Made by a program: the position numbers and the translations under genes
Assembly: GCF_900101875.1 (NCBI RefSeq)
Contig: NZ_FNAI01000005.1
Coordinates: 62,001 to 126,000, forward strand
Direction: 5' to 3'
Length of the DNA stretch: 64,000 nt
From: Mucilaginibacter pineti
GTDB taxonomy: Bacteria > Bacteroidota > Bacteroidia > Sphingobacteriales > Sphingobacteriaceae
The notes under the pieces: generated by a model
The model's database searches: none
Seen by the model: the letters and a program-made list of their open reading frames with translations, nothing else
What the model was told of the DNA's origin: nothing
In this document: piece after piece, positions 35,994-43,463 of the stretch
Layout: each line of letters opens with the position of its first letter
Numbering within the stretch: the stretch's first letter is position 1

Positions 35994-37973
35994 ATGGCAA
36001 AAAAACAAGAAGCAGAAAAAGAATTAAAAGCGAAAGAAGCTGAACTGGGTACAGTTACCGCATCTGGCGAAAAAGAAACTATTGAATCAGAAGCTGATTC
36101 AATCTCTATCGAAGAGATCAAATCTAAAATTGCAGCTACACCGAGTGCAGATTTTGACTGGGATGCAGATGACAAAAAATTTGGTAACTACAGCGATAGC
36201 GACCGTGAGAAATTCGAGAAAATGTATGATGGAACTTTTAGCTCTATCACCAAAGGCGAAATCATCACAGGTACTGTTGTTAATGTTAACAACAAAGATG
36301 TAGTACTAAACGTAGGATTTAAATCAGACGGCTTAGTTTCAGTATCAGAATTCCGTGATACACCTGATCTGAAGATCGGTGACACAGTTGACGTATTTGT
36401 AGAGTCGCAGGAAGATGCTAACGGTCAGTTAGTACTTTCACGCAAACGTGCAAAAACTCAAAAATCATGGGAGCGCATTAATTCAGCACTGGATAATGAT
36501 GAGATCATCACTGGTTTTGTGAAGAGCAGAACTAAAGGTGGTTTAATTGTAGATATCATGGGCGTTGAAGCCTTCTTACCAGGTTCACAGATCGATATTA
36601 AACCTATCAGGGATTACGATGTGTACGTTGGTAAAACAATGGAATTCAAAGTTGTTAAGATTAACCACGAGTTTAAAAACGTTGTGGTATCGCACAAAGT
36701 GCTTATCGAAGACGATTTGGAAAACCAAAAAACAGAAATTGTTGCCCGTCTTGAAAAAGGTCAGGTATTGGAAGGAACTGTTAAAAACATTACAGATTTC
36801 GGTGTATTCATCGATTTGGGTGGTGTTGACGGTTTACTACACATTACTGATATCTCTTGGGGTCGTATTGAGCACCCACGTGAAATTTTGGCATTGGATC
36901 AAAAGATCAACGTTGTTGTGCTTGATTTTGATGACGAGAAAAAACGTATCGCTTTAGGCTTAAAACAATTAACTCCACACCCTTGGCAGTCACTTGACGA
37001 GAACATCGTTGTAGGATCGAAAGTTAAAGGACGTATAGTTACTGTTGCCGATTACGGTGCTTTCCTTGAAATCATCCCGGGTGTTGAAGGTTTGATTCAC
37101 GTGTCAGAAATGTCATGGTCACAAAACCTACGTAACCCACAAGAATTCCTTAAAGTTAGTGATGAGATCGAAGCACAAGTGTTAACACTTGACCGCGACG
37201 AGCGCAAAATGAGCTTAGGTGTTAAACAATTAACCCCAGATCCTTGGCAAAACGCTGGCGAGAAATACGCTATCGGAACTCAGCACATCGCTACAGTTAA
37301 AAACATGACCAACTTTGGTGTGTTTGTTGAACTGGAAGATGGAATTGACGGATTGATCCACATCAGCGATCTATCATGGTCTAAAAAAGTAAACCACCCT
37401 AACGAATTTACTAAGGTTGGCGAAAAATTAGACGTAGTAGTTCTTGAGCTTGATATCGATAACCGTAAATTAAGCTTAGGCCACAAACAGCTTGAAGAAA
37501 ACCCTTGGGATACTTTTGAAACCATCTTCACTATTGACTCAATACATGAAGGTACCGTTATCAAAGTAACTGACAAAGGTGCTATTGTAGCTTTACCTTA
37601 CGGTGTTGAAGGCTTCGCGCCAACCAAACACCTGGTAAAAGAAGATGGCAAAAGCGTTAAAGCCGAAGAAACTGCTGAATTCAAGATCATTGAATTTAAC
37701 AAAGAAAACAAACGTATAGTTATTTCACACTCACGTATATGGGAAGAAGCTCGTGCTGATGCTCGTGTACAAGAGTTCGAAAACCGCAAAAAAGAAGCAA
37801 AATCTGCAAGCAACGCGGTTAAGAAAGTGAAAGAATCTGTTGAGAAATCAACTTTAGGTGACCTTAGCGTACTTGCTCAGTTAAAAGAGCAAATGGAAGG
37901 TGCTGAAAACAAAGCCCGCAAAGCTGCGCCAGCCCCTGCTGCTAAAGCCGTTGAGCCTGAAGAAGAAGCATAA
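35994..37973 (+). CDS. rpsA: 30S ribosomal protein S1
   Basis: 659 residues from ATG 35994 (MAKKQEAEKELK). An in-frame ATG at 35937 overlaps the promoter -7 box and cannot be within the mRNA, so the longer form is rejected. Six S1 RNA-binding motifs run from about 75 to 600, including ITGTVVNVNNKDVVLNVGFK, LEGTVKNITDFGVFIDLGG and the closely related IHVSEMSWSQ and IHISDLSWSKK modules. N-terminal acidic and C-terminal Lys/Ala-rich tails flank them. S1 brings mRNA to the 30S subunit. A strong terminator follows. Confidence 0.95.
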   Translation: MAKKQEAEKELKAKEAELGTVTASGEKETIESEADSISIEEIKSKIAATPSADFDWDADDKKFGNYSDSDREKFEKMYDGTFSSITKGEIITGTVVNVNNKDVVLNVGFKSDGLVSVSEFRDTPDLKIGDTVDVFVESQEDANGQLVLSRKRAKTQKSWERINSALDNDEIITGFVKSRTKGGLIVDIMGVEAFLPGSQIDIKPIRDYDVYVGKTMEFKVVKINHEFKNVVVSHKVLIEDDLENQKTEIVARLEKGQVLEGTVKNITDFGVFIDLGGVDGLLHITDISWGRIEHPREILALDQKINVVVLDFDDEKKRIALGLKQLTPHPWQSLDENIVVGSKVKGRIVTVADYGAFLEIIPGVEGLIHVSEMSWSQNLRNPQEFLKVSDEIEAQVLTLDRDERKMSLGVKQLTPDPWQNAGEKYAIGTQHIATVKNMTNFGVFVELEDGIDGLIHISDLSWSKKVNHPNEFTKVGEKLDVVVLELDIDNRKLSLGHKQLEENPWDTFETIFTIDSIHEGTVIKVTDKGAIVALPYGVEGFAPTKHLVKEDGKSVKAEETAEFKIIEFNKENKRIVISHSRIWEEARADARVQEFENRKKEAKSASNAVKKVKESVEKSTLGDLSVLAQLKEQMEGAENKARKAAPAPAAKAVEPEEEA

Positions 37974-37994
37974 GCTTTAGATTCATAAATCTTT

Positions 37995-38028
37995 AAAGCC
38001 CCTCCGATCAATCGGAGGGGCTTTTTTT
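37995..38028 (+). terminator. Intrinsic terminator of rpsA
   Basis: AAAGCCCCTCCGAT-CA-ATCGGAGGGGCTTT followed by a T-run, 22 bases after the stop codon. Confidence 0.92.
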
Positions 38029-38081
38029 ATATCTATTACTTTGCACATTCCACAAATATTAAGAGATAGAAAGCGCTGGAT

Positions 38082-38197
38082 AGTGCGATTCACCTCTTTA
38101 GAGGGCAGAGGGGGTGTGTTTATTGGTAATGCCAAACGCAGAAACACACCCCTCCCCTCGCACTATGCTCATGCGCCCCCTCTCAAGAGGGGAACTT
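38082..38197. repeat. GC-rich palindromic repeat, family B
   Basis: The blocks TAGTGCGATTCACCTCTTTA, GGGGGTGTGT, AGAAACACACCCC and GCGCCCCCTCTCAAGAGGGG occur in the same order as in the copy at 30210-30316. It fills most of the 300-bp gap between rpsA and pyrR; no gene is seen there. Confidence 0.75.
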
Positions 38198-38276
38198 AAA
38201 TCACATGCTACGGTTTCAAAGCATTTAATCCACCTTTGAAATTATTTTACTATTTTTGCCCAAATCCACCCATACG

Positions 38277-38825
38277 ATGCAAAATCTAACACTGCTCGAC
38301 GGTCAAAAATTTCAGATCACTATACAACGCTTATGTCGCCAGTTGATTGAAAATCATAATGATTTTTCTGATTCGGTATTAATAGGCATACAACCCCGCG
38401 GCATTTATTTAGCCAAGCGCGTGGCCGAAGAACTCCGCAAAATATTACCCGGCAAAACCATACAACAAGGCGATTTGGATATCACCTTTTACCGCGACGA
38501 TTTCCGCCGCCGCGAATCGCCACTTGTACCCAATCAAACCAAGATAGATTTTATCATCGAAGGCAAAAAAGTGATCATGATGGACGATGTACTATGGACA
38601 GGCCGCACCATACGCGCCGCTATGGATGCCATGCAAGCTTTCGGTCGCCCGGAAAAGGTAGAATTATTGGCTTTGGTAGACAGAAGATATTCAAGACATA
38701 TCCCCGTTTCTGCAGATTACGTAGGCATCGAAGTAGATTCCATCGCCTCACAAAAAGTAGTAGTAAGCTGGAAAGATACCGATGGCGAGGACAAGATCGT
38801 TCTGGTATCGGAAGCGGCAGAGTAA
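38277..38825 (+). CDS. pyrR: PyrR bifunctional pyrimidine regulator / uracil phosphoribosyltransferase
   Basis: 182 residues from ATG 38277 (MQNLTLLDGQ). A TTG start at 38256 would overlap the -7-like box TATTTTTG (38251-38258) and is rejected. The PRPP-binding motif is VIMMDDVLWTGRTIRAAM, and PRGIYLAKR and DITFYRDDFRRRE match PyrR proteins. It may bind pyr mRNA or make UMP from uracil. It is followed, after a REP-filled gap of 147 bp, by pyrB on the same strand, a common pairing. Confidence 0.94.
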   Translation: MQNLTLLDGQKFQITIQRLCRQLIENHNDFSDSVLIGIQPRGIYLAKRVAEELRKILPGKTIQQGDLDITFYRDDFRRRESPLVPNQTKIDFIIEGKKVIMMDDVLWTGRTIRAAMDAMQAFGRPEKVELLALVDRRYSRHIPVSADYVGIEVDSIASQKVVVSWKDTDGEDKIVLVSEAAE

Positions 38826-38847
38826 AAAAATAAGTAAATAATCCAAC

Positions 38848-38943
38848 ATGTCATTGCGAGGTACGAAGCAATCTCATAAGGATAAACGGCGAGTTAACTT
38901 AACGAACAGCATGATGAGATTGCTTCGTACCTCGCAATGACAT
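38848..38943. repeat. REP-like perfect 30-bp inverted repeat (family A) between pyrR and pyrB
   Basis: Arms at 38848-38877 and 38914-38943 (core CATTGCGAGGTACGAAGCAA) are exact complements over 30 nt with 36 nt between. If pyrR and pyrB are cotranscribed, it forms a very stable hairpin within the mRNA. Confidence 0.9.
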
Positions 38944-38972
38944 AGTTAAAAAAGATCCGAAATCAAAAAGAA

Positions 38973-39899
38973 ATGGCAGGACTAAGCACAAGGCATTTAT
39001 TAGGCATTAAAGATTTAAACCGGGCAGATATTGAACTGATATTTGAAACGGCAGATACTTTTAAATCTGTTTTAAACCGGCCGATAAAAAAAGTGCCCTC
39101 ATTGCGCGATGTAACTATTGCCAATATATTTTTCGAAAACTCTACCCGTACACGCCTGTCGTTTGAACTGGCAGAGAAGCGCCTTTCTGCAGACGTGGTG
39201 AACTTTGCGGCTTCTTCATCATCAGTAAGCAAGGGCGAAACCCTAATTGATACCGTAAACAACATACTGGCCATGAAGGTAGATATGGTGGTGATGCGCC
39301 ACCCCTATGCTGGTGCGGGCATCTTTCTGTCCAAGCATGTAAAGGCACAAATAGTTAACGCCGGCGACGGCGCGCATGAACACCCTACCCAGGCTTTGTT
39401 AGATGCCTTTTCCATCCGCGAAAAGTATGGCGATGTGGCCGGTAAAAAAGTGGTGATAGTAGGCGATATTTTGCACTCTCGCGTGGCGCTTTCAAATATC
39501 CTTTGCCTTAAACAGCTTGGTGCCGAAGTAATGGTTTGCGGCCCCACCACACTGATACCAAAGTACATTGGCTCATTGGGTGTAAAGGTAGAGCATAACC
39601 TGATAAAAGCCCTTAACTGGTGCGATGTGGCCAACATGCTGCGCATCCAGTTGGAACGTCAGGATATTAAATATTTTCCTTCCTTGCGAGAGTATACCAT
39701 GCTTTTCGGGCTCAATAAAACCATCCTTGATTCGTTGGATAAAGAGATCACAGTAATGCATCCCGGCCCTATTAACCGAGGTGTAGAGATCACCAGTGAT
39801 GTAGCCGACAGCAAGCAATCCATTATTCTGGACCAGGTAGAAAATGGCGTGGCCGTACGTATGGCCGTGTTATATCTGCTGGCCGGGCAAACCCCATAA
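38973..39899 (+). CDS. pyrB: Aspartate carbamoyltransferase catalytic subunit
   Basis: 308 residues. It joins carbamoyl phosphate and aspartate in UMP synthesis. The carbamoyl-phosphate motif FFENSTRTRLSFE is at about 50-62, followed by SSSVSKGETL, the HPTQALLDAF segment, and MHPGPINRGVEI near 265. No pyrI regulatory subunit gene follows, so it resembles the unregulated trimeric or PyrR-linked type. It is 12 bp before an unrelated membrane-protein gene. Confidence 0.96.
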   Translation: MAGLSTRHLLGIKDLNRADIELIFETADTFKSVLNRPIKKVPSLRDVTIANIFFENSTRTRLSFELAEKRLSADVVNFAASSSSVSKGETLIDTVNNILAMKVDMVVMRHPYAGAGIFLSKHVKAQIVNAGDGAHEHPTQALLDAFSIREKYGDVAGKKVVIVGDILHSRVALSNILCLKQLGAEVMVCGPTTLIPKYIGSLGVKVEHNLIKALNWCDVANMLRIQLERQDIKYFPSLREYTMLFGLNKTILDSLDKEITVMHPGPINRGVEITSDVADSKQSIILDQVENGVAVRMAVLYLLAGQTP

Positions 39900-39911
39900 T
39901 AAATAGCAACG

Positions 39912-40457
39912 ATGGAAAAAATGCTCAAGCTTACAAAAGACAACCTCCTTTCAATACTTGTAAGCCTTTGCATAGTTACATTTCTATTAAATGTGTTTTT
40001 TTCTGTCAGTTTAGAAGTATGCCATTTTATTGGCACCCTCCTTGCTATTGCTGCATTTTCAGAGAGAAGAGGAAGCTGGTCAGTCAAACAATATAAATTA
40101 AAGAATAAAGGGCTTACTCAACAAGACATCCGTAATATTGAGTTTGTTAAAAAATGGGAGGAAACTCGTAAAAAGGGTATCTGGAAATATTGCATTTCTG
40201 ATGGTGGGATTGTTCTTGGCGCGGGGCTGTCATTAGCGATCAGTTTATTGGCATATGTAACTTTTCCTGGTATATTTAAAGGCCTTGCCGATAGTCCTGG
40301 CAATATGTTCAGTTTTATTGGTTATGCATATTTGGCCGGAGCTATAACAGGCGCTACCATTCACCGTATTTTATGGCCATACAATCAGCGTAGGTTCATG
40401 AAGCTAACCGACCCTTTAAACGACAAGTATTTGCAGGAATTATTCCTTGATCAATAA
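39912..40457 (+). CDS. Hypothetical membrane protein, 181 residues
   Basis: Four hydrophobic segments (about 13-33, 35-48, 93-116 and 128-152) flank a charged cytosolic loop (SERRGSWSVKQYKLKNKG, helix IRNIEFVKKWEETRKKG). No family is recognised. It starts 12 bp after pyrB and ends 13 bp before the serine hydrolase gene, so all three are probably one transcript. Confidence 0.7.
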   Translation: MEKMLKLTKDNLLSILVSLCIVTFLLNVFFSVSLEVCHFIGTLLAIAAFSERRGSWSVKQYKLKNKGLTQQDIRNIEFVKKWEETRKKGIWKYCISDGGIVLGAGLSLAISLLAYVTFPGIFKGLADSPGNMFSFIGYAYLAGAITGATIHRILWPYNQRRFMKLTDPLNDKYLQELFLDQ

Positions 40458-40470
40458 TTAAAACATAACG

Positions 40471-41904
40471 ATGAAATTCAACTATCCTGTTTTTGCAGCA
40501 CTTATACTTATCGCCATACTTTTTTCATCAGAGGCAGATGCGCAAAGCCTGCAACAGCGAAAAACAGATTCGACGTTTGTACTGGTTAAAAGGTATTTTA
40601 ACAACCGGCAGGCCGATTCGCTTTATGAAATGGGCGGCAAAAATTTTAAGAACAGCCTATCTAAAGATGGTTTCAGGGCCGTTGCCGAGCAGCAGTTGTT
40701 TCCCTTAAAGGAGATCAAGGGTTCATCGTTTGTTAGTTTTGTAAACAACAATGTAGCTACCTACAAACTAATATTTGAAAGTGTTACTTTGCAAATGCTG
40801 TTAAGTTTGGACCATGATGACAAGATAGAAATGTTTTTATTTCAGCCTTACAAAGAAGTAACAGCAGATAAGCTTACCCAGGCGGCGTCAACAAATAAAC
40901 GCATAACACTTGCCGATAAAAAGATTGATTCGGTTGCCCGCCCCTATATTCAAAAAGCCAATACTACCGGCCTTAGCATAGGCGTATTTAAAGATGGGCA
41001 GATAAGCACCTATAATTACGGCGAAACCACCAAAAGCAATGGCAAACTACCCAATGCCAATACGCTTTTCGAGATAGGCTCTATCAGTAAAACATTTACA
41101 TCGGCAATACTGGCTTATTATGTGAACGAGGACAAAGTGAAACTCACCGACCCAATAACCAAATACCTTCCCGATTCTGTTAAGACTAACGCCGCCTTGA
41201 ATGATATTACGCTGGTAATGTTAAGTAACCACACATCGGGCCTTTCGCGTATGCCCGATAATATGAACATTAAACCCGGCGACGAGCTTAACCCTTATAA
41301 AACCTATGATAAGGCATTACTTTTCGGCTACCTGAAAACCTGCAAACTCAACAGCAAACCGGGCGAGCAGTATGCTTACTCAAACCTTGCAGTTGGCTTA
41401 TTGGGTACCATACTCATGCAAATAAGCGGTAAAACTTACGACCAACTGGTTGCTGACGTTGTTTGCAATCCTTTAGGTATGAAAAGCACAACACAGCATT
41501 TATTACCCTCATTACAGGCCCGTCTTGCCACCGTTTACAACGCCGACGGTAATATTACCCCACCCTGGGATTTCGACGCCCTTGCCCCTTGTGGCTCACT
41601 TCATTCGTCTGTTAACGATCTAATGTTATACGCCAAGGCAAATATGAACCCGGCTAATAACAAACTCGGCAAAGCGCTGGAGCTAACCCACCAAATAACC
41701 TTTACAAAAGGCATCAAACTGGGCCTGGCCTGGCACATTATTACCGTAGATGGTGTTGATTACATTTTTCACAATGGCGGCACGTTTGGCAGCAGCACCT
41801 TCCTTGCATTTAATAAACAGAAAAACCTCATCGTGATAGTACTATCCAACTGCGGCGAAAGTGTAGATGGTATTGGCACCGGGATCTTGAAAAAACTACA
41901 GTAA
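40471..41904 (+). CDS. Class C beta-lactamase-type serine hydrolase with N-terminal DUF3887-like domain
   Basis: 477 residues with a signal peptide (to about 25). Residues 30-130 form a small alpha/beta domain resembling DUF3887 (LVKRYFNNRQADSLYEM). The serine-hydrolase domain (about 150-475) has Ser204-x-x-Lys207 (GSISKTFTS), YSN (QYAYSNLAVG) and HNGG (FHNGGTFGSS) as the third motif. Such periplasmic proteins may be esterases, peptidases or true beta-lactamases; specificity is not readable. A nested repeat element follows. Confidence 0.9.
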   Translation: MKFNYPVFAALILIAILFSSEADAQSLQQRKTDSTFVLVKRYFNNRQADSLYEMGGKNFKNSLSKDGFRAVAEQQLFPLKEIKGSSFVSFVNNNVATYKLIFESVTLQMLLSLDHDDKIEMFLFQPYKEVTADKLTQAASTNKRITLADKKIDSVARPYIQKANTTGLSIGVFKDGQISTYNYGETTKSNGKLPNANTLFEIGSISKTFTSAILAYYVNEDKVKLTDPITKYLPDSVKTNAALNDITLVMLSNHTSGLSRMPDNMNIKPGDELNPYKTYDKALLFGYLKTCKLNSKPGEQYAYSNLAVGLLGTILMQISGKTYDQLVADVVCNPLGMKSTTQHLLPSLQARLATVYNADGNITPPWDFDALAPCGSLHSSVNDLMLYAKANMNPANNKLGKALELTHQITFTKGIKLGLAWHIITVDGVDYIFHNGGTFGSSTFLAFNKQKNLIVIVLSNCGESVDGIGTGILKKLQ

Positions 41905-41916
41905 GGCGCTGGCGGG

Positions 41917-42243
41917 ATGTGTTTCTTGTCGCAGCCCCCCCCGCCATTACACCGTCCACCGCATCCCCCTCTCGAGAGTAATAGCCCATCAATAGACATA
42001 AAAACGTAAGCAGATTTTCTAACTCCGTAGGAGTATCGTGTTTATAGGTATTTTATGGGTATCAATAGCTCCATAGGAGCTTCCTGTTAAATAAGGAGGC
42101 ACCTACGGAGCCAAGCCTATATTATATTAAACTATAAACACGTAGCCCCGAAGGGGCGGGCAGGTAGCCTATCAAACTTATTTATGATATCTCTGTCTAC
42201 TCATGGGCTATTACTCTCTCGAGAGGGGTGGAGGGGTGTGTTT
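41917..42243. repeat. Nested palindromic element (AGTAATAGCCCAT termini) flanked by family B ends
   Basis: Outer 24-nt inverted arms GAGAGTAATAGCCCATCAAT and onward (41974-41997 and 42195-42218) are bordered by CTCTCGAGAG on both sides (41969-41978, 42216-42225). Inside, CGTGTTTATA/TATAAACACG forms a second inverted pair. Short triloop hairpins lie at 42022-42034 (CTCC-GTA-GGAG), 42067-42081 (CTCC-ATA-GGAG), 42098-42112 and 42145-42157 (CCCC-GAA-GGGG). No reading frame of note is present, so this looks like a non-autonomous REP/MITE-type element. Confidence 0.75.
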
Positions 42244-42262
42244 CTCCATCAATACATCCCAC

Positions 42263-42296
42263 AAAAAAATCCCGCTTTGCCTAAGCAAAACGGGAT
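42263..42296 (-). terminator. Intrinsic terminator of the RND efflux operon
   Basis: ATCCCG-TTTTGC-TTAG-GCAAAG-CGGGAT followed by T-run on the minus strand, about 40 bp beyond the adaptor stop. Confidence 0.85.
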
Positions 42297-42335
42297 ACAA
42301 CAAAAAACAAAAGTTTATCAGTCACTCAAAAAATC

Positions 42336-43463
42336 TTATTTGTCTTTAACTGCCGATCCGTTTCTGATCTCGTCGGTAGCAACTTTTACTATTTTGTCAT
42401 CGGCTTTCAGGTCGCCGTATATTTCAATCTGATCGTCAGATGAGAAGCCTTTCTTAACGCCAACCCATTCTGCTTTATGGTTTACTACCCGTATAACAAA
42501 CACCTTTTCGGTTGATGTTACCACCGCAGTTTTAGGTACAATGAAAGTGCTATCGCCGGCAGGCAGCGGTACGTTAACATCGGCGTACATGTGCGGCAGC
42601 AATTTTTTATCTTTATTATAAACGTCCATCTCCAAACGTTCAGACCGTAACTTTTCATCAAGTGCACCTGCTAAACGTTGTACTTTAGCTTTAAATTTTT
42701 GATTTGGCAATGCTTTCACCGTAAAGTCAACCTCGCTTTTAGTGCTCAAAGCACCGGTAAAGTTTTCTGGTACCGATACCACAAGGCGCAGCCTTTTCTG
42801 ATCCTGCAAGGTAAACAGCGGATCGCTGCCCTTACCACCCGGACCAACATAGGCACCAAGATTTACATTACGGTTGGTTATCACCCCATCAAACGGCGCC
42901 CTTATTTCCAGGTAAGCCAGGTTTGACGATACCTCTTTCAGGCTTGATTTTGCCGATTCAACATTGGCAAGATCGGCATTCTTTTTAGCCTCGGCCTGGT
43001 CAAGGTCGTTAAGCGATATGGTACCAGGCGTTTTGCTGGTATTCAGCAACCTGTCATAAGTGGCTTTACTGGCAAAGTAAATGGCCTCATATTGTTTAAT
43101 GCGGGATTGGGCACCGGCAAGCTGCGAGTTAATCTCGGGCGCTTCCAGCACCACCAGTAATTGGCCTGCATGTACTTCAGATCCGATATCAACTAATAGT
43201 TTCTTTACGTAGCTGTTAACCTTTGCATATAGGTCAACCTGCTGATAAGGGATCAGTTCGCCGGGAATAGCTATGTTACTGCTCAGCTTACCTTTTTCAA
43301 CGGGCACAAGATCAACCGGAGGTGTTTCTACCGCCTCTTCCTGTTGCTCCTGCTGTTGTTGTTCCTGTTTTTCTTTCTCGTCTGAGTGGCATGCACTCAA
43401 CGAGCTCATTGCTATTGCCAGTACGGCAAGGATTAGGGTTGATCTATTTTTAATGCTTTTCAT
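42336..43463 (-). CDS. RND efflux periplasmic adaptor (HlyD/MexA-type lipoprotein)
   Basis: 375 residues from ATG 43463; this start gives the lipoprotein signal ending in SLSAC, and overlaps the end of the RND gene by 14 nt. After the lipid-anchored Cys comes a Glu/Gln-rich tether (EKEKQEQQQQEQQEEAVE), then lipoyl, alpha-hairpin (SRIKQYEAIYFASKATYDRL...) and beta-barrel domains (LAYLEIRAPFDGVITNRNVNLG region). It links the inner-membrane pump to the TolC-type channel. Last gene of the operon TolC - RND - adaptor, an unusual order compared with adaptor-first operons. Confidence 0.92.
   Translation of the reverse strand: MKSIKNRSTLILAVLAIAMSSLSACHSDEKEKQEQQQQEQQEEAVETPPVDLVPVEKGKLSSNIAIPGELIPYQQVDLYAKVNSYVKKLLVDIGSEVHAGQLLVVLEAPEINSQLAGAQSRIKQYEAIYFASKATYDRLLNTSKTPGTISLNDLDQAEAKKNADLANVESAKSSLKEVSSNLAYLEIRAPFDGVITNRNVNLGAYVGPGGKGSDPLFTLQDQKRLRLVVSVPENFTGALSTKSEVDFTVKALPNQKFKAKVQRLAGALDEKLRSERLEMDVYNKDKKLLPHMYADVNVPLPAGDSTFIVPKTAVVTSTEKVFVIRVVNHKAEWVGVKKGFSSDDQIEIYGDLKADDKIVKVATDEIRNGSAVKDK

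Noticed and set aside
41905..42335. Repeat region as a CRISPR array
   Set aside because: The repeats are inverted hairpins of different sequence without regular spacing or equal-length spacers, and no cas genes are present.
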